From assembly GCA_002299425.1 (NCBI GenBank), contig DBNW01000050.1:1044-36279 (forward strand): a stretch of 35,236 nt of DNA, read 5' to 3'. The notes beneath the pieces are model-generated. The model saw only the letters and a program-made list of their open reading frames with translations, searched no databases and was not told the DNA's origin. How positions within the stretch are numbered: the first letter of the stretch is position 1; every line of letters begins with the position of its first letter. The stretch comes from Methylococcaceae bacterium UBA662. Lineage in GTDB: Bacteria > Pseudomonadota > Gammaproteobacteria > Methylococcales > Methylomonadaceae. The translations under genes and the position numbers were made by a program. Shown here one piece after another: positions 15,055-23,011 of the stretch.

Positions 15055-15782
15055 ACGGCATTGCCATCCGTATCGACAGCAAATACTACCCTGGCCAAAC
15101 CACGCCAGTTATCCAAGACTTTGCCCTAGACCTAGCCGACGGCGAATTCGTGTGCCTGCTAGGCCGCTCTGGCTGCGGCAAAACCACGTTGCTCAATTGC
15201 CTAGCCGGATTGGACCACCATTACCAAGGCCGCATCCGCCACGGCCAGTCCTCAACCCGTCCCAACATCGGTTATGTGTTCCAAAACCCGCGCCTGTTAC
15301 CGTGGCGCACGGTGCGCGAAAACATCGAATTGGTCGTCGCCGACCCTAAACAAGCCCCCGAAACCCTCGACAACCTGCTTGAGACCGTGCAGTTGTTGGC
15401 CGTCCAGCACCACTACCCCGAACGGCTGTCGTTGGGTATGAGCCGCCGGGTCGCCATTCTGCGCGCTTTTGCCATTCAGCCCAATTTGCTGCTCATGGAT
15501 GAACCGTTTGTTTCTTTAGATGCCCCGACTGCTAGGCAAGCCCGCGAGCTGTTGGTGCAACTGTGGCAACAGCGCCCACACACCGTTTTATTTGTCACCC
15601 ACGACCTGCGTGAAGCCACCGTCTTGGCCGACCGCCTGGTGTTTTTATCGACTGCACCCATGCGGGTAATCAGGCAAATTCCAATCACCATACCCCGCCA
15701 AGCCCGCCATGACGAACATCAAATCGAAGCCTTCAGGCAGCACTTGAAACAAACTTACCCGGATATACAATCCCTGCTTTGA
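15051..15782 (+). CDS. ABC transporter ATP-binding protein, NitT/TauT family
   Basis: A 243-residue ATPase with Walker A GRSGCGKTT, the Q-loop VFQNPRLLPW, Walker B NLLLMDEPFVSLD and the H-loop LFVTHDLREA. The signature motif is LSLGM rather than LSGGQ; the serine and the following functional glycine are kept, so activity is expected. The ATG at 15051 lies in the permease stop (ATGA). A longer open frame upstream overlaps the permease out of frame and is rejected. Together with 13154-15054 it makes a complete importer whose ligand is unknown. Confidence 0.91.
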   Translation: MNGIAIRIDSKYYPGQTTPVIQDFALDLADGEFVCLLGRSGCGKTTLLNCLAGLDHHYQGRIRHGQSSTRPNIGYVFQNPRLLPWRTVRENIELVVADPKQAPETLDNLLETVQLLAVQHHYPERLSLGMSRRVAILRAFAIQPNLLLMDEPFVSLDAPTARQARELLVQLWQQRPHTVLFVTHDLREATVLADRLVFLSTAPMRVIRQIPITIPRQARHDEHQIEAFRQHLKQTYPDIQSLL

Positions 15783-15913
15783 ATGCCCTCTACACAACGG
15801 GTGTGTAAAAAAACGGCAACCCGCCCGAACCGATGCTAAGCACCCTGCCGGATAGTGCACACCTAAAAATCATTCACGGCTACGCTGAAACTTCAGTTTT
15901 CAAGCCCGTTCCA

Positions 15914-15922
15914 TGCTAGAAT
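15914..15922 (+). promoter_or_regulatory. Extended -10 promoter of tRNA-Arg
   Basis: TGCTAGAAT ends 10 bases before the mature tRNA 5' end, which places transcription start a few bases upstream of the tRNA. A partial -35 (TTCAGT at 15892-15897) has a long 19-base spacer. The same nine bases occur at 1256-1264. Confidence 0.6.
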
Positions 15923-15932
15923 GTTCGGCCTC

Positions 15933-16009
15933 GTCCCGATAGCTCAGCAGGATAGAGCGGTCCCCTCCTAAGGGACAGGCCGGCGGTTCGAATCCGCCTT
16001 GGGACGCCA
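15933..16009 (+). tRNA. tRNA-Arg, anticodon CCT
   Basis: The 77-base cloverleaf has acceptor stem GTCCCGA/TTGGGAC, D arm GCTC...GAGC, anticodon stem GTCCC/GGGAC with loop CTCCTAA (anticodon CCT at 15967-15969), T arm GGCGG TTCGAAT CCGCC, discriminator G and encoded CCA. It decodes AGG. It stands alone, with its own promoter upstream and an intrinsic terminator downstream. Confidence 0.97.
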
Positions 16010-16029
16010 AACACGGCCAAACAAGCACA

Positions 16030-16059
16030 AAAACCCGCGCTAACACTCGGCGGGTTTTT
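16030..16059 (+). terminator. Rho-independent terminator of tRNA-Arg
   Basis: AAAACCCGC (16030-16038) pairs with GCGGGTTTT (16050-16058) across an 11-base loop and runs into T. The position 20 bases after the tRNA end fits its terminator. The stem could also work for transcripts arriving from the minus strand, where yebC ends at 16116. Confidence 0.85.
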
Positions 16060-16115
16060 CTACCGCGTCAACGCCGCAGTATCCTAAAACTGTCGGCGCA
16101 AACTTACCCTACCGA

Positions 16116-16832
16116 TTAAAATTCGGCGTCGTGGTAGACATTTTGCACATCCTCCAAATCGTTTAGCATATCCATAAATTTTTCAAAAAGAACCTCATCA
16201 TCGCCGCTGATAGGGGTGGCGCTTTTTGGCAAAAACTGGACTTCATCGACATCAAAATCAATCCCTGGAAAAGCGTGGGTCAAGGCCTGCCTGGCCTTGA
16301 TGTGGTCGGCGGGCGGGGTGAATACGGTAATTTTACCCGCCTCACTTTCAATGTCCGTAGCATCGACGTCGGCCGCCAATAAAACTTCTAGCACCGCGTC
16401 TTCGTCGTCGTGATCAAATGCTAGGATGGCGGTATGGTCGAATAAATGCAACACCGTGCCTGGGGTGCCAATTTTGCTCTTAGTCTTGGTAAAACACAGG
16501 CGCACGTCTCCGAACGTGCGGTTGGGATTGTCGGTCAGGCAATCGACAATCACCTTGCAACCGCCCGGGCCATACCCTTCGTAACGCGCCTGAGCAAAAT
16601 CCTCGCCGCTGCCGCCCTTAGCTTTCTCAAGTGCTTTTTCGATGACATGACTGGGAACCTGGTCTTTTTTCGCCCGATCGATTAAGCCGCGCAAGGTCAG
16701 ATTCCCCCCAGGGTCGGTGCCTGCTGATTTAGCGCAAACATAAATTTCGCGCCCGTATTTGCTGTACACCTTAGTTTTAGTGGCGGCTGTTTTAGCCATG
16801 GCCACTTTACGGTTTTGGTAGGCTCTACCCAT
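16116..16832 (-). CDS. YebC/PmpR family protein, YeeN-type
   Basis: A 238-residue member of the YebC/TACO1 family, associated with transcription regulation and, for YebC itself, with relief of ribosome stalling at prolines. Domain blocks are KVYSKYGREIYVCAK, DPGGNLTLRGLIDRAKKDQVP, IEKALEKAKGG, ARYEGYGPGGCKVIVDCLT, DNPNRTFGDVR and a C-terminal VQNVYHDAEF. The N-terminus MGRAYQNRKVAM and the KVYSKYG form place it with the YeeN subgroup rather than classical YebC, which usually sits next to ruvC; no ruv gene is present here. GGAG about ten bases before the ATG supports the start. Confidence 0.9.
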   Translation of the reverse strand: MGRAYQNRKVAMAKTAATKTKVYSKYGREIYVCAKSAGTDPGGNLTLRGLIDRAKKDQVPSHVIEKALEKAKGGSGEDFAQARYEGYGPGGCKVIVDCLTDNPNRTFGDVRLCFTKTKSKIGTPGTVLHLFDHTAILAFDHDDEDAVLEVLLAADVDATDIESEAGKITVFTPPADHIKARQALTHAFPGIDFDVDEVQFLPKSATPISGDDEVLFEKFMDMLNDLEDVQNVYHDAEF

Positions 16833-16934
16833 CGGTCGGTCACTCCACTGACAATAAAAGGCACCGGTTTCACCGGCATCGGTTTTGATTTGATAAGTTT
16901 GATAAGAATGCTTTAACTACGCACTTGGCCCGGC

Positions 16935-17369
16935 TCATTTCAAATTTGAGCCACTAAAACCGGTCTCTGGACCAAGCGGCGGCTTGGGTAGACTGGACGG
17001 GGCGGGCGCAGACGGCTTAGGCTGAGCAGGTGGCACTACCCTCGGCTTGCGCAAATAAGCCGGAGGTCCCACACTGACCCCCCGGTCGCCAAGCGGCCTA
17101 GTGAACGTGTAAGCAGCGGGTGCCTCGACCAAAATTCTAGCCATTTTTTTAAACGCATCATGCGGTTCAGGGATGGAGGCTAAAGCCGTTAATGGAATCA
17201 TCGCCACAAACAGGCCGATACCTGCGGCAGTCACCGCCAAGCCCAAAGGCCGATAAACCAAGACATCCGCAAACACAAAAAGAGGGTCGGTTTTCTCAGC
17301 ACCTTGAGCATGGCTGGACGCGGCCCAACAAATGGCCACGAACAAAACGATAACACTGGTTTTTTTCAT
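16935..17369 (-). CDS. Small exported membrane protein of unknown function
   Basis: A 144-residue protein with a signal peptide (MKKTSVIVLFVAICWAASSH, then AQG), followed by one long hydrophobic segment (LGLAVTAAGIGLFVAMIPLT) and a proline-rich tail (PPAQPKPSAPAPSSLPKPP). The block FADVLVYRPLGLAVTA and the later YTFTRPLGDRG resemble a small family seen in methylotrophic and related gammaproteobacteria, sometimes labelled multidrug transporter without evidence. The ATG at 17369 is chosen because the signal peptide starts there; the frame is open further upstream, but that part has no protein-like features. It is divergent from msrB. Confidence 0.7.
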   Translation of the reverse strand: MKKTSVIVLFVAICWAASSHAQGAEKTDPLFVFADVLVYRPLGLAVTAAGIGLFVAMIPLTALASIPEPHDAFKKMARILVEAPAAYTFTRPLGDRGVSVGPPAYLRKPRVVPPAQPKPSAPAPSSLPKPPLGPETGFSGSNLK

Positions 17370-17585
17370 AATTTTTTTAGGGATACAGTCTGTAAGGAGA
17401 AAAAATGGGTAACAATTTTGGCGTGCACCTGCCAGTCTCAACCCAATCACATTGCAACCGCCAATTCAGCCGCAGGCAACAGTATTTGCATGGGCATTTG
17501 GATAAATGAACATTGCTTGGATACTCATAAGGCAAACAGCGCTCGACACAGCGGGCTTTTTTATCAAAAAACGTACAGAAAAACC

Positions 17586-18128
17586 ATGAAAAACTATCTA
17601 TCCAAAGCTCTCATCCTACTGGCCACTTTGTTGACCGGCAACGGTTCGACTTCCGGCGAACCCAACAAAAATCTCGAGGGCAGTTTCAGTAAACCGTCTG
17701 ATGAGGTGCTGCAAAAAAAACTGTCCCCGTTGCAGTACCGGGTGACACAAAAACAGGCGACGGAACCTGCCTTCGACAACGCCTATTGGCACGAGAAGCG
17801 TGACGGCATTTATATCGATGTAGTGAGCGGCGAACCGTTGTTTTCTTCCACCGATAAATACGATTCCGGGACTGGCTGGCCCAGCTTCAGCAAGCCGTTA
17901 GTGGTAGAAAATATCGTCGAAAAGAAAGATTTTTTGCTGCTACTGCCGCGTACTGAAGTACGTAGCCGCCACGGCGGCTCGCATTTAGGCCATGTGTTCA
18001 TGGACGGTCCCAGCCTAAGCGGGCGGCGTTATTGCGTGAATTCAGCGGCGTTGCGTTTTGTTCCGGTAGAAGAAATGGCGGCGGCCGGTTATGGCGAGTA
18101 CACCCGGCTTTTTAAAAAAGCCCCCTGA
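17586..18128 (+). CDS. msrB: Peptide-methionine (R)-S-oxide reductase MsrB, exported
   Basis: A 180-residue MsrB that repairs the R epimer of methionine sulfoxide. An N-terminal hydrophobic stretch (LSKALILLATLLTGNG) suggests export or lipoprotein-like anchoring. The catalytic domain begins SPLQYRVTQKQATEPAFDN and contains KYDSGTGWPSF, GGSHLGHVF and the active-site RRYCVNSAALRFVP with Cys150. The CxxC zinc ligands of many MsrB proteins are absent (SGEPLFSS where CGNPLF-type sequence is usual), so this is the zinc-free type. The start at 17586 is picked because the hydrophobic leader begins there; the frame is open upstream. About 216 bases separate it from the divergent membrane-protein gene. 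Confidence 0.92.
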   Translation: MKNYLSKALILLATLLTGNGSTSGEPNKNLEGSFSKPSDEVLQKKLSPLQYRVTQKQATEPAFDNAYWHEKRDGIYIDVVSGEPLFSSTDKYDSGTGWPSFSKPLVVENIVEKKDFLLLLPRTEVRSRHGGSHLGHVFMDGPSLSGRRYCVNSAALRFVPVEEMAAAGYGEYTRLFKKAP

Positions 18129-18445
18129 TTTTACGCTACATTGATGCCGTGAAAACGCTAGACCACCGCTTATTCGCGCCCTCCCAGGGTTTCCGTAGGA
18201 TTCTAACGCGCTCTAGCGGCTTTTTCATGGTTTTTTGTGTCTGCCAGGCGCGACTTCGCAGCAACAAGGGGTGTTCTCATCGGAACGGGCCAATAGGTTG
18301 CGCATGAAATCAGTCACTGCCGTGGATCGGCACAACAATCCGGGGTGGTGCTGGAATGAATACGACAAAACAGAACCGAGCCACTTTGCAAAAAATAGCC
18401 CAGGGGTTAGCCCACAGGCGTTTTTAAAGACTGCGGCCCTGCGCG
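18129..18445. other. 317-base region without an assignable gene between msrB and ilvA
   Basis: The 3' ends of msrB (plus) and ilvA (minus) face each other across this region. Both strands stay open for about 70 codons in 18225-18449, but neither translation shows a motif or a ribosome-binding site. Near 18209-18232, CGC-TCTA-GCG followed by a T run is a poor terminator candidate for msrB. Nothing else is identifiable. Confidence 0.5.
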
Positions 18446-19969
18446 TCACTCACCGGAAAACAACCGGTACGCCGGGTTGCCGGTTTCTTCGCGGTACACA
18501 AAGCCTAAATGTTCCAAACAACCGATTAATTCAGCCCGCCCGTTTTCCGGCATCTGCAAGCCCATCAACACCCGGCCAAAGGCGGCACCGTGGTTGCGGT
18601 AGTGGAACAGGCTGATGTTCCAGCGCCCGCCCAGTTCGGTCAAAAACCGCAGCAAGGCACCGGGGCGTTCGGGGAATTCGATGCTGTAGACCACTTCATT
18701 CAGGCCCGCCGGGGCATGGCCGCCGACCATGTAGCGGCTGTGTTCTTTGGCCAGCTCATTCGCGGTCATGTCGGTGACGGCAAAACCCTGCGCCAACAGC
18801 AACCCGATGACAGCCTCGCGGTCGTGCGCCAAACCGCTGCTGGACAAGCCGACAAACACCCGCGCCGTGACCGGATCATAGTAGCGGTAATTGAATTCGG
18901 TGATACTACGCCCGCCTAACAAGCCACAAAAGGCATGGAAACTGCCGGGAATTTCCGGGATGGTCACGGCCAGCAGAATTTCCCGATGCTCGCCAACTTG
19001 CGCCCGCTCGGCGACATAGCGCAAGCGGTCGAAATTGATGTTCGCGCCACTGTCGATGGCCACTAAGGTCTGGCCGGTGATGTTCTCGCGCTCGACATAT
19101 TTTTTAAGACCGGCCACCGACAACGCCCCCGCCGGTTCGGCGATGGAGCGGGTGTCGTCGAAAATATCTTTGATCGCCGCGCAGATTTCATCGGTGCTGA
19201 CCGTGATCACAGCATCGACGTACTGTTGCGCCAAACGGAACGGTTCTGCTCCGATCTGTTTCACGGCGACGCCGTCGGCGAACAAGCCGACTTGTTCTAA
19301 AATAACGCGCTCGCCCGCCTGCAAGGCACGGTTCAGGCAATCGGCATCGTCCGGTTCCACGCCGATGATTTTGATGTCAGGGCGGACAAATTTGCTGTAC
19401 ACGGCCACCCCGGCAATCAGGCCACCGCCGCCGACCGGAACAAAAATCGCGTCCAAGCTGCCGGTTTGCTGGCGCAGTATTTCCATCGCCACCGTACCTT
19501 GGCCGGCGATTACATCCGGGTCGTCGTAAGGATGGATAAACACCCGGCCATTCTGCTTAGCCAAATCATGCGCCTTTTGGTAAGCCTCGCTGTAGGAGTC
19601 GCCGAACAGCACGGTCTCGGCTCCTAAGGCCTTAACCGAGTTGATTTTAATATCCGGCGTGGTGGTCGGCATCACGATTAACGCATGGATGCCCAAACGT
19701 TTGGCGGCCAAAGCCACGCCTTGGGCATGGTTGCCGGCCGATGCGGCAATAACGCCTTGGGCCTTGGCGTTAGCATCCAACAGCGACATTTTGTTATAAG
19801 CACCGCGCAATTTAAACGAAAACACCGACTGCAAATCTTCCCGTTTCAGCAACACGGTATTGCCCAGACGCGCAGTTAAGGCGGCGGCGAAATCCAGCGG
19901 GGTTTCTATGGCGACATCGTACACGCGGGCACGGAGGATTTTTTCTATGTAGTTGTGCGGCACAGTCAA
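18446..19969 (-). CDS. ilvA: Threonine ammonia-lyase, biosynthetic (IlvA)
   Basis: A 507-residue PLP enzyme that converts threonine to 2-oxobutanoate, the committing step of isoleucine synthesis. The PLP lysine is in FSFKLRGAYNKM (about residue 52), with SAGNHAQGVALAAKRLG, the glycine loop PVGGGGLIAGVA, and two C-terminal ACT-like regulatory domains (about 325-505) that mediate isoleucine inhibition. The length is right for the biosynthetic form; the catabolic form lacks the tail. No ATG is available: the frame starts with TTG 19969 or GTG 19963, both just before PHNYIEKILRARVYDVA, and neither has a good ribosome site. It is divergent from rpiA with 77 bases between them. Confidence 0.95.
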   Translation of the reverse strand: MTVPHNYIEKILRARVYDVAIETPLDFAAALTARLGNTVLLKREDLQSVFSFKLRGAYNKMSLLDANAKAQGVIAASAGNHAQGVALAAKRLGIHALIVMPTTTPDIKINSVKALGAETVLFGDSYSEAYQKAHDLAKQNGRVFIHPYDDPDVIAGQGTVAMEILRQQTGSLDAIFVPVGGGGLIAGVAVYSKFVRPDIKIIGVEPDDADCLNRALQAGERVILEQVGLFADGVAVKQIGAEPFRLAQQYVDAVITVSTDEICAAIKDIFDDTRSIAEPAGALSVAGLKKYVERENITGQTLVAIDSGANINFDRLRYVAERAQVGEHREILLAVTIPEIPGSFHAFCGLLGGRSITEFNYRYYDPVTARVFVGLSSSGLAHDREAVIGLLLAQGFAVTDMTANELAKEHSRYMVGGHAPAGLNEVVYSIEFPERPGALLRFLTELGGRWNISLFHYRNHGAAFGRVLMGLQMPENGRAELIGCLEHLGFVYREETGNPAYRLFSGE

Positions 19970-20046
19970 AAAGGGGCTGAGGAAGGGGGTTTTTTCGGTT
20001 ATTATCGCACGCCTTTTACTAACAAAACCGGACAGGAGACATCACT

Positions 20047-20700
20047 ATGACACAAGACGAATTGAAACGCTCAGTAGCCCGAGCGGCCTTACCTTATGTT
20101 AAAGGCGTAGGCATCATCGGCGTGGGCACCGGCTCGACCATCCGCTACTTTATCGAAGCCTTAGCGGACTTCAAAGCCGATATCGAAGGCGCGGTATCCA
20201 GTTCCGAAGCCAGCACCGAGGCACTAAAAAAAGCCGGCATCCCGGTGTTGGATTTGAACGCGGTCGGCACCTTGGAAGTTTATGTGGACGGCGCCGATGA
20301 AATCAACCCATTGAAACAATTGATCAAAGGCGGCGGCGCGGCCTTGACCCGGGAAAAAATCATCGCTGCCGCCAGCGATAAATTTGTCTGCATCGCCGAT
20401 GCTTCCAAACGGGTGGACGTGCTGGGCCAATTTCCGCTGCCGATTGAAGTCATCCCGATGGCGCGCAGCTACGTCGCCCGCGAGCTGGTGAAATTAGGCG
20501 GCCGTCCGGTATGGCGGGAAAACTGCGTCACCGACAACCACGGCCATATCCTGGACGTGTACAACCTGACCCTTGCCGAGCCGATCAAAATGGAGCAAAC
20601 CATTAACCAGATCACCGGCGTGATCTGCGTGGGCATTTTTGCAAAGCGGCCGGCCGATGTGGTGTTGGTCAGCGACGGCGAGCAGATTTTGACGTTTTAA
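20047..20700 (+). CDS. rpiA: Ribose-5-phosphate isomerase A
   Basis: A 217-residue enzyme interconverting ribose-5-phosphate and ribulose-5-phosphate. Conserved blocks are GVGTGSTIRYFIEAL, SSEASTEALKKAGIP, YVDGADEINP and LIKGGGAALTREKIIAAAS, and the length is normal. AGGAGA lies eight bases before the ATG. In a formaldehyde-assimilating organism it would serve the ribulose monophosphate cycle as well as the pentose phosphate pathway. The ilvA/rpiA divergent arrangement is common in gammaproteobacteria (as in E. coli relatives, where the two are close). Confidence 0.96.
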   Translation: MTQDELKRSVARAALPYVKGVGIIGVGTGSTIRYFIEALADFKADIEGAVSSSEASTEALKKAGIPVLDLNAVGTLEVYVDGADEINPLKQLIKGGGAALTREKIIAAASDKFVCIADASKRVDVLGQFPLPIEVIPMARSYVARELVKLGGRPVWRENCVTDNHGHILDVYNLTLAEPIKMEQTINQITGVICVGIFAKRPADVVLVSDGEQILTF

Positions 20701-20719
20701 AGCATTCACTCTGTAACGG

Positions 20720-20755
20720 GCGGCGAGAAAAACAATGTTACGTTTTTTTCACCGC
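20720..20755. terminator. Hairpin between converging rpiA and DUF4870 genes, probably bidirectional terminator
   Basis: Positions 20720-20733 pair with 20742-20755 over 14 base pairs with one mismatch and one G-T wobble, and an eight-base loop. The upper stem is A5 against T7, so each strand presents an A-rich arm and a T-rich arm. It lies 20 bases after the rpiA stop and 35 bases from the DUF4870 stop. Confidence 0.6.
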
Positions 20756-20789
20756 TCCTAGATGCCACAGAACCGCCGATGGTTTTAAC

Positions 20790-21128
20790 TTACAGCGTGT
20801 CCATTGGCTTGCCTTCGTTAAGGTACAACCAGCCTTTGGCAATGCGGTAGATAAACCAAATCAACCCTGCGCTCAGAACAAACCAGCCAATCACCACCGG
20901 CAGCGTAAAAAAGCCGATACCCACCCACAACACGTTGTACCAGAATGTTCGTATTTGCCATTGAAAATGGCTTTCCAGATAAGTCCCTGCGACATCGTCT
21001 TTTTTTACATAATTCATGACGATAGCAACCAAGCAGGTGACGCCTACAAACAGCGATGCCGCATACAGGGCATAGATGACGGTGGTCAGTGTTTTGTTTG
21101 CTTTTTCTATTTCTGTTACGGATGGCAT
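20790..21128 (-). CDS. DUF4870-type small membrane protein
   Basis: A 112-residue protein with about three hydrophobic helices: TVIYALYAASLFVGVTCLVA, VLWVGIGFFTLPVVIGWFVL and LIWFIYRIAKGWLYL. The HFQWQIRTFWYN block between helices and the C-terminal YRIAKGWLYLNEGKPM are characteristic of the DUF4870 family. Function is unknown. It lies downstream of cysJ on the same strand, with a 62-base gap. Confidence 0.8.
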   Translation of the reverse strand: MPSVTEIEKANKTLTTVIYALYAASLFVGVTCLVAIVMNYVKKDDVAGTYLESHFQWQIRTFWYNVLWVGIGFFTLPVVIGWFVLSAGLIWFIYRIAKGWLYLNEGKPMDTL

Positions 21129-21190
21129 GTTACCCCCTCATGTGCAACGGTGTTGCGGTACGGCGTTAAGGTTGCCGTACCGCCTGGTCT

Positions 21191-22927
21191 TCAATAAACG
21201 TCTCGTACATAGCGCCTGTCTTTTTTCAAACGATTGACATAATCGATCGCCTGTTGCCCGGTTAGCCCGCCGTGTTCGGCGATAACTTCGTGCAGGGCCT
21301 GATCTACGTCCTTGGCCATGCGGTAAGCGTCGCCGCAGACAAAGAAATAACCGCCCTGCTCCAACCAGGCGAACACCTGTGCGCCGTGTTCGCGCATACG
21401 GTCTTGCACATAGATTTTTTCCGCTTGGTCGCGGGAAAACGCCACATCCAGTTGGCTCAGCAAGCCCGTAGCCTGCATGGCTTCGAGCTCCTCGCGGTAA
21501 ATAAAATCAGTGGCGGCGTTGCGGTCGCCGAAGAACAACCAGTTTTTGCCGCTGGCGGCGCGGGCTTTGCGTTCCTGCAAAAAGGCGCGGAACGGAGCGA
21601 TGCCGGTGCCAGGGCCAACCATAATCATCGGCAGGCTGTTGTCCTCGGGGACGCGGAAGACTTTATTGGGTGTAAAAAAGCAACGCACGGCGGTGCTTTC
21701 ATCGACCAAATCGGCCAAAAAAGTGGAGCAGACGCCTTTGTGCTGGCGGCCAAAGCTGTCGTAACGGACGCTGGCGACAGTCAGATGCACGCTGTCAGGA
21801 TACAGCTTGCTGCTGGAGGCAATCGAATAGGCGCGGTGTTGCAGGGGTTTTAGCAAAGCCAAGAATTCGGCGGCGGAAAATTCCACTTGCGGAAATTGCA
21901 ACAGCAAATCTAAGGTATCGCGGCCCCACAGATAATCGGCCAATTTGTTTTTGTCACCCGTCAACAACAAACCGTTAAGTTCTTGATCGCCAGAACGGTT
22001 GGCGATTTCTTGCAGCAGCTCCTTGCTCGGCAATTTGATTTCAAACTGGCTGCGGAGTGCTTCGCGCAAGCCCATCAATTCGCCGTTGACCGGCTCTTCT
22101 TCATCCCCTTTACAGGCAATGGCTTTGATGAGGCTATCGACCAGATCAGGGCAATTGCTGGGGATAATACACAAGGCATCGCCGGCTTCATAGGTTAAAC
22201 CGGAACCGGCAATGGAGATTTCATAATGCCGCGTTTCTTTCGAGGAAGACGGTGTCGTCAACAACCGGTTGACACACAGTTTTGCTGCAAAGGGGTTTTT
22301 CCGGCTGAAGGGTGGCTTGTCGGAGGCTGGGTCTTCGGTGTTCAGGTATACCCCCGCCGACGTTCCTGACACTTGCGGTACTACGGCGGCAATCCATGCC
22401 TGGGCGGGGGCTTCAAAATCAACATCACATTCAACCCGCGGATAAATACGGGTTGCGCCCAATTCGGCTAAGCGGTTATCCCAATCAATACCGGCTTGGC
22501 AAAACAAATCGTAGCCGGTGTCACCTAGGGCTAGAACCGAGTATTTCAAGTTAGGCAATAACGGGGCGGAATCGGCGGAAACCGCTTCCCACAACAGTTG
22601 GGCGTTATCAGGCATTTCACCTTCGCCGTAGGTGCTGGTGATAATGAGCAGATGCGCCATGCCACTGAACGCGGTCAGCTCAATTTCATCCATGCCCTTG
22701 ACAAAAGGCTGTAGACCATGAGTCTTGGCGGCGTTGGCGGCATCGTGGGCAACCGATTCGGCGTTGCCGGTTTGGCTGCCGTAAAGGATATGGATGCCGG
22801 GCATAGCGGTTTGGATGGCGGCGCAAGTGCTTTGTAACAGTTGAGTGCGCATGCCGGCAAAAAAGCCGCCGAGCCAGGCACGTTGGCTGTCACTGTAGGG
22901 GGCGTCTTGAGGTATTTGTAGGGTCAT
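21191..22927 (-). CDS. cysJ: Sulfite reductase [NADPH] flavoprotein alpha-component CysJ
   Basis: A 578-residue diflavin reductase that passes electrons from NADPH via FAD and FMN to a partner, normally the CysI sirohaem protein. The flavodoxin domain (about 45-190) holds ILYGSQTGNAESVA, STYGEGEMPDNA and LALGDTGYDLFC. The FAD domain has RAYSIASSS and GVCSTFLADL. The NADPH domain has VGPGTGIAPFRAFLQER and FFGDRNAATDF. It ends with the CysJ-typical RYVRDVY. No cysI is in the window; instead the gene follows gltB on the same strand after 84 bases. No ribosome-binding site is obvious before the ATG at 22927. Confidence 0.93.
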   Translation of the reverse strand: MTLQIPQDAPYSDSQRAWLGGFFAGMRTQLLQSTCAAIQTAMPGIHILYGSQTGNAESVAHDAANAAKTHGLQPFVKGMDEIELTAFSGMAHLLIITSTYGEGEMPDNAQLLWEAVSADSAPLLPNLKYSVLALGDTGYDLFCQAGIDWDNRLAELGATRIYPRVECDVDFEAPAQAWIAAVVPQVSGTSAGVYLNTEDPASDKPPFSRKNPFAAKLCVNRLLTTPSSSKETRHYEISIAGSGLTYEAGDALCIIPSNCPDLVDSLIKAIACKGDEEEPVNGELMGLREALRSQFEIKLPSKELLQEIANRSGDQELNGLLLTGDKNKLADYLWGRDTLDLLLQFPQVEFSAAEFLALLKPLQHRAYSIASSSKLYPDSVHLTVASVRYDSFGRQHKGVCSTFLADLVDESTAVRCFFTPNKVFRVPEDNSLPMIMVGPGTGIAPFRAFLQERKARAASGKNWLFFGDRNAATDFIYREELEAMQATGLLSQLDVAFSRDQAEKIYVQDRMREHGAQVFAWLEQGGYFFVCGDAYRMAKDVDQALHEVIAEHGGLTGQQAIDYVNRLKKDRRYVRDVY

Positions 22928-23011
22928 TACGGGTTAACAACAACGGTAAGAGGGTTTGTTAGTAACAACAGGCGGGTTAGATTGATCGTTAAACCCAGCT
23001 AACGCACGGAC

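Noticed and set aside
15792..15814. Hairpin ACACA/TGTGT followed by an A run after the ABC ATPase, as a terminator
   Set aside because: The run is A, not T, on the coding strand, and on the other strand it lies on the wrong side of the stem.
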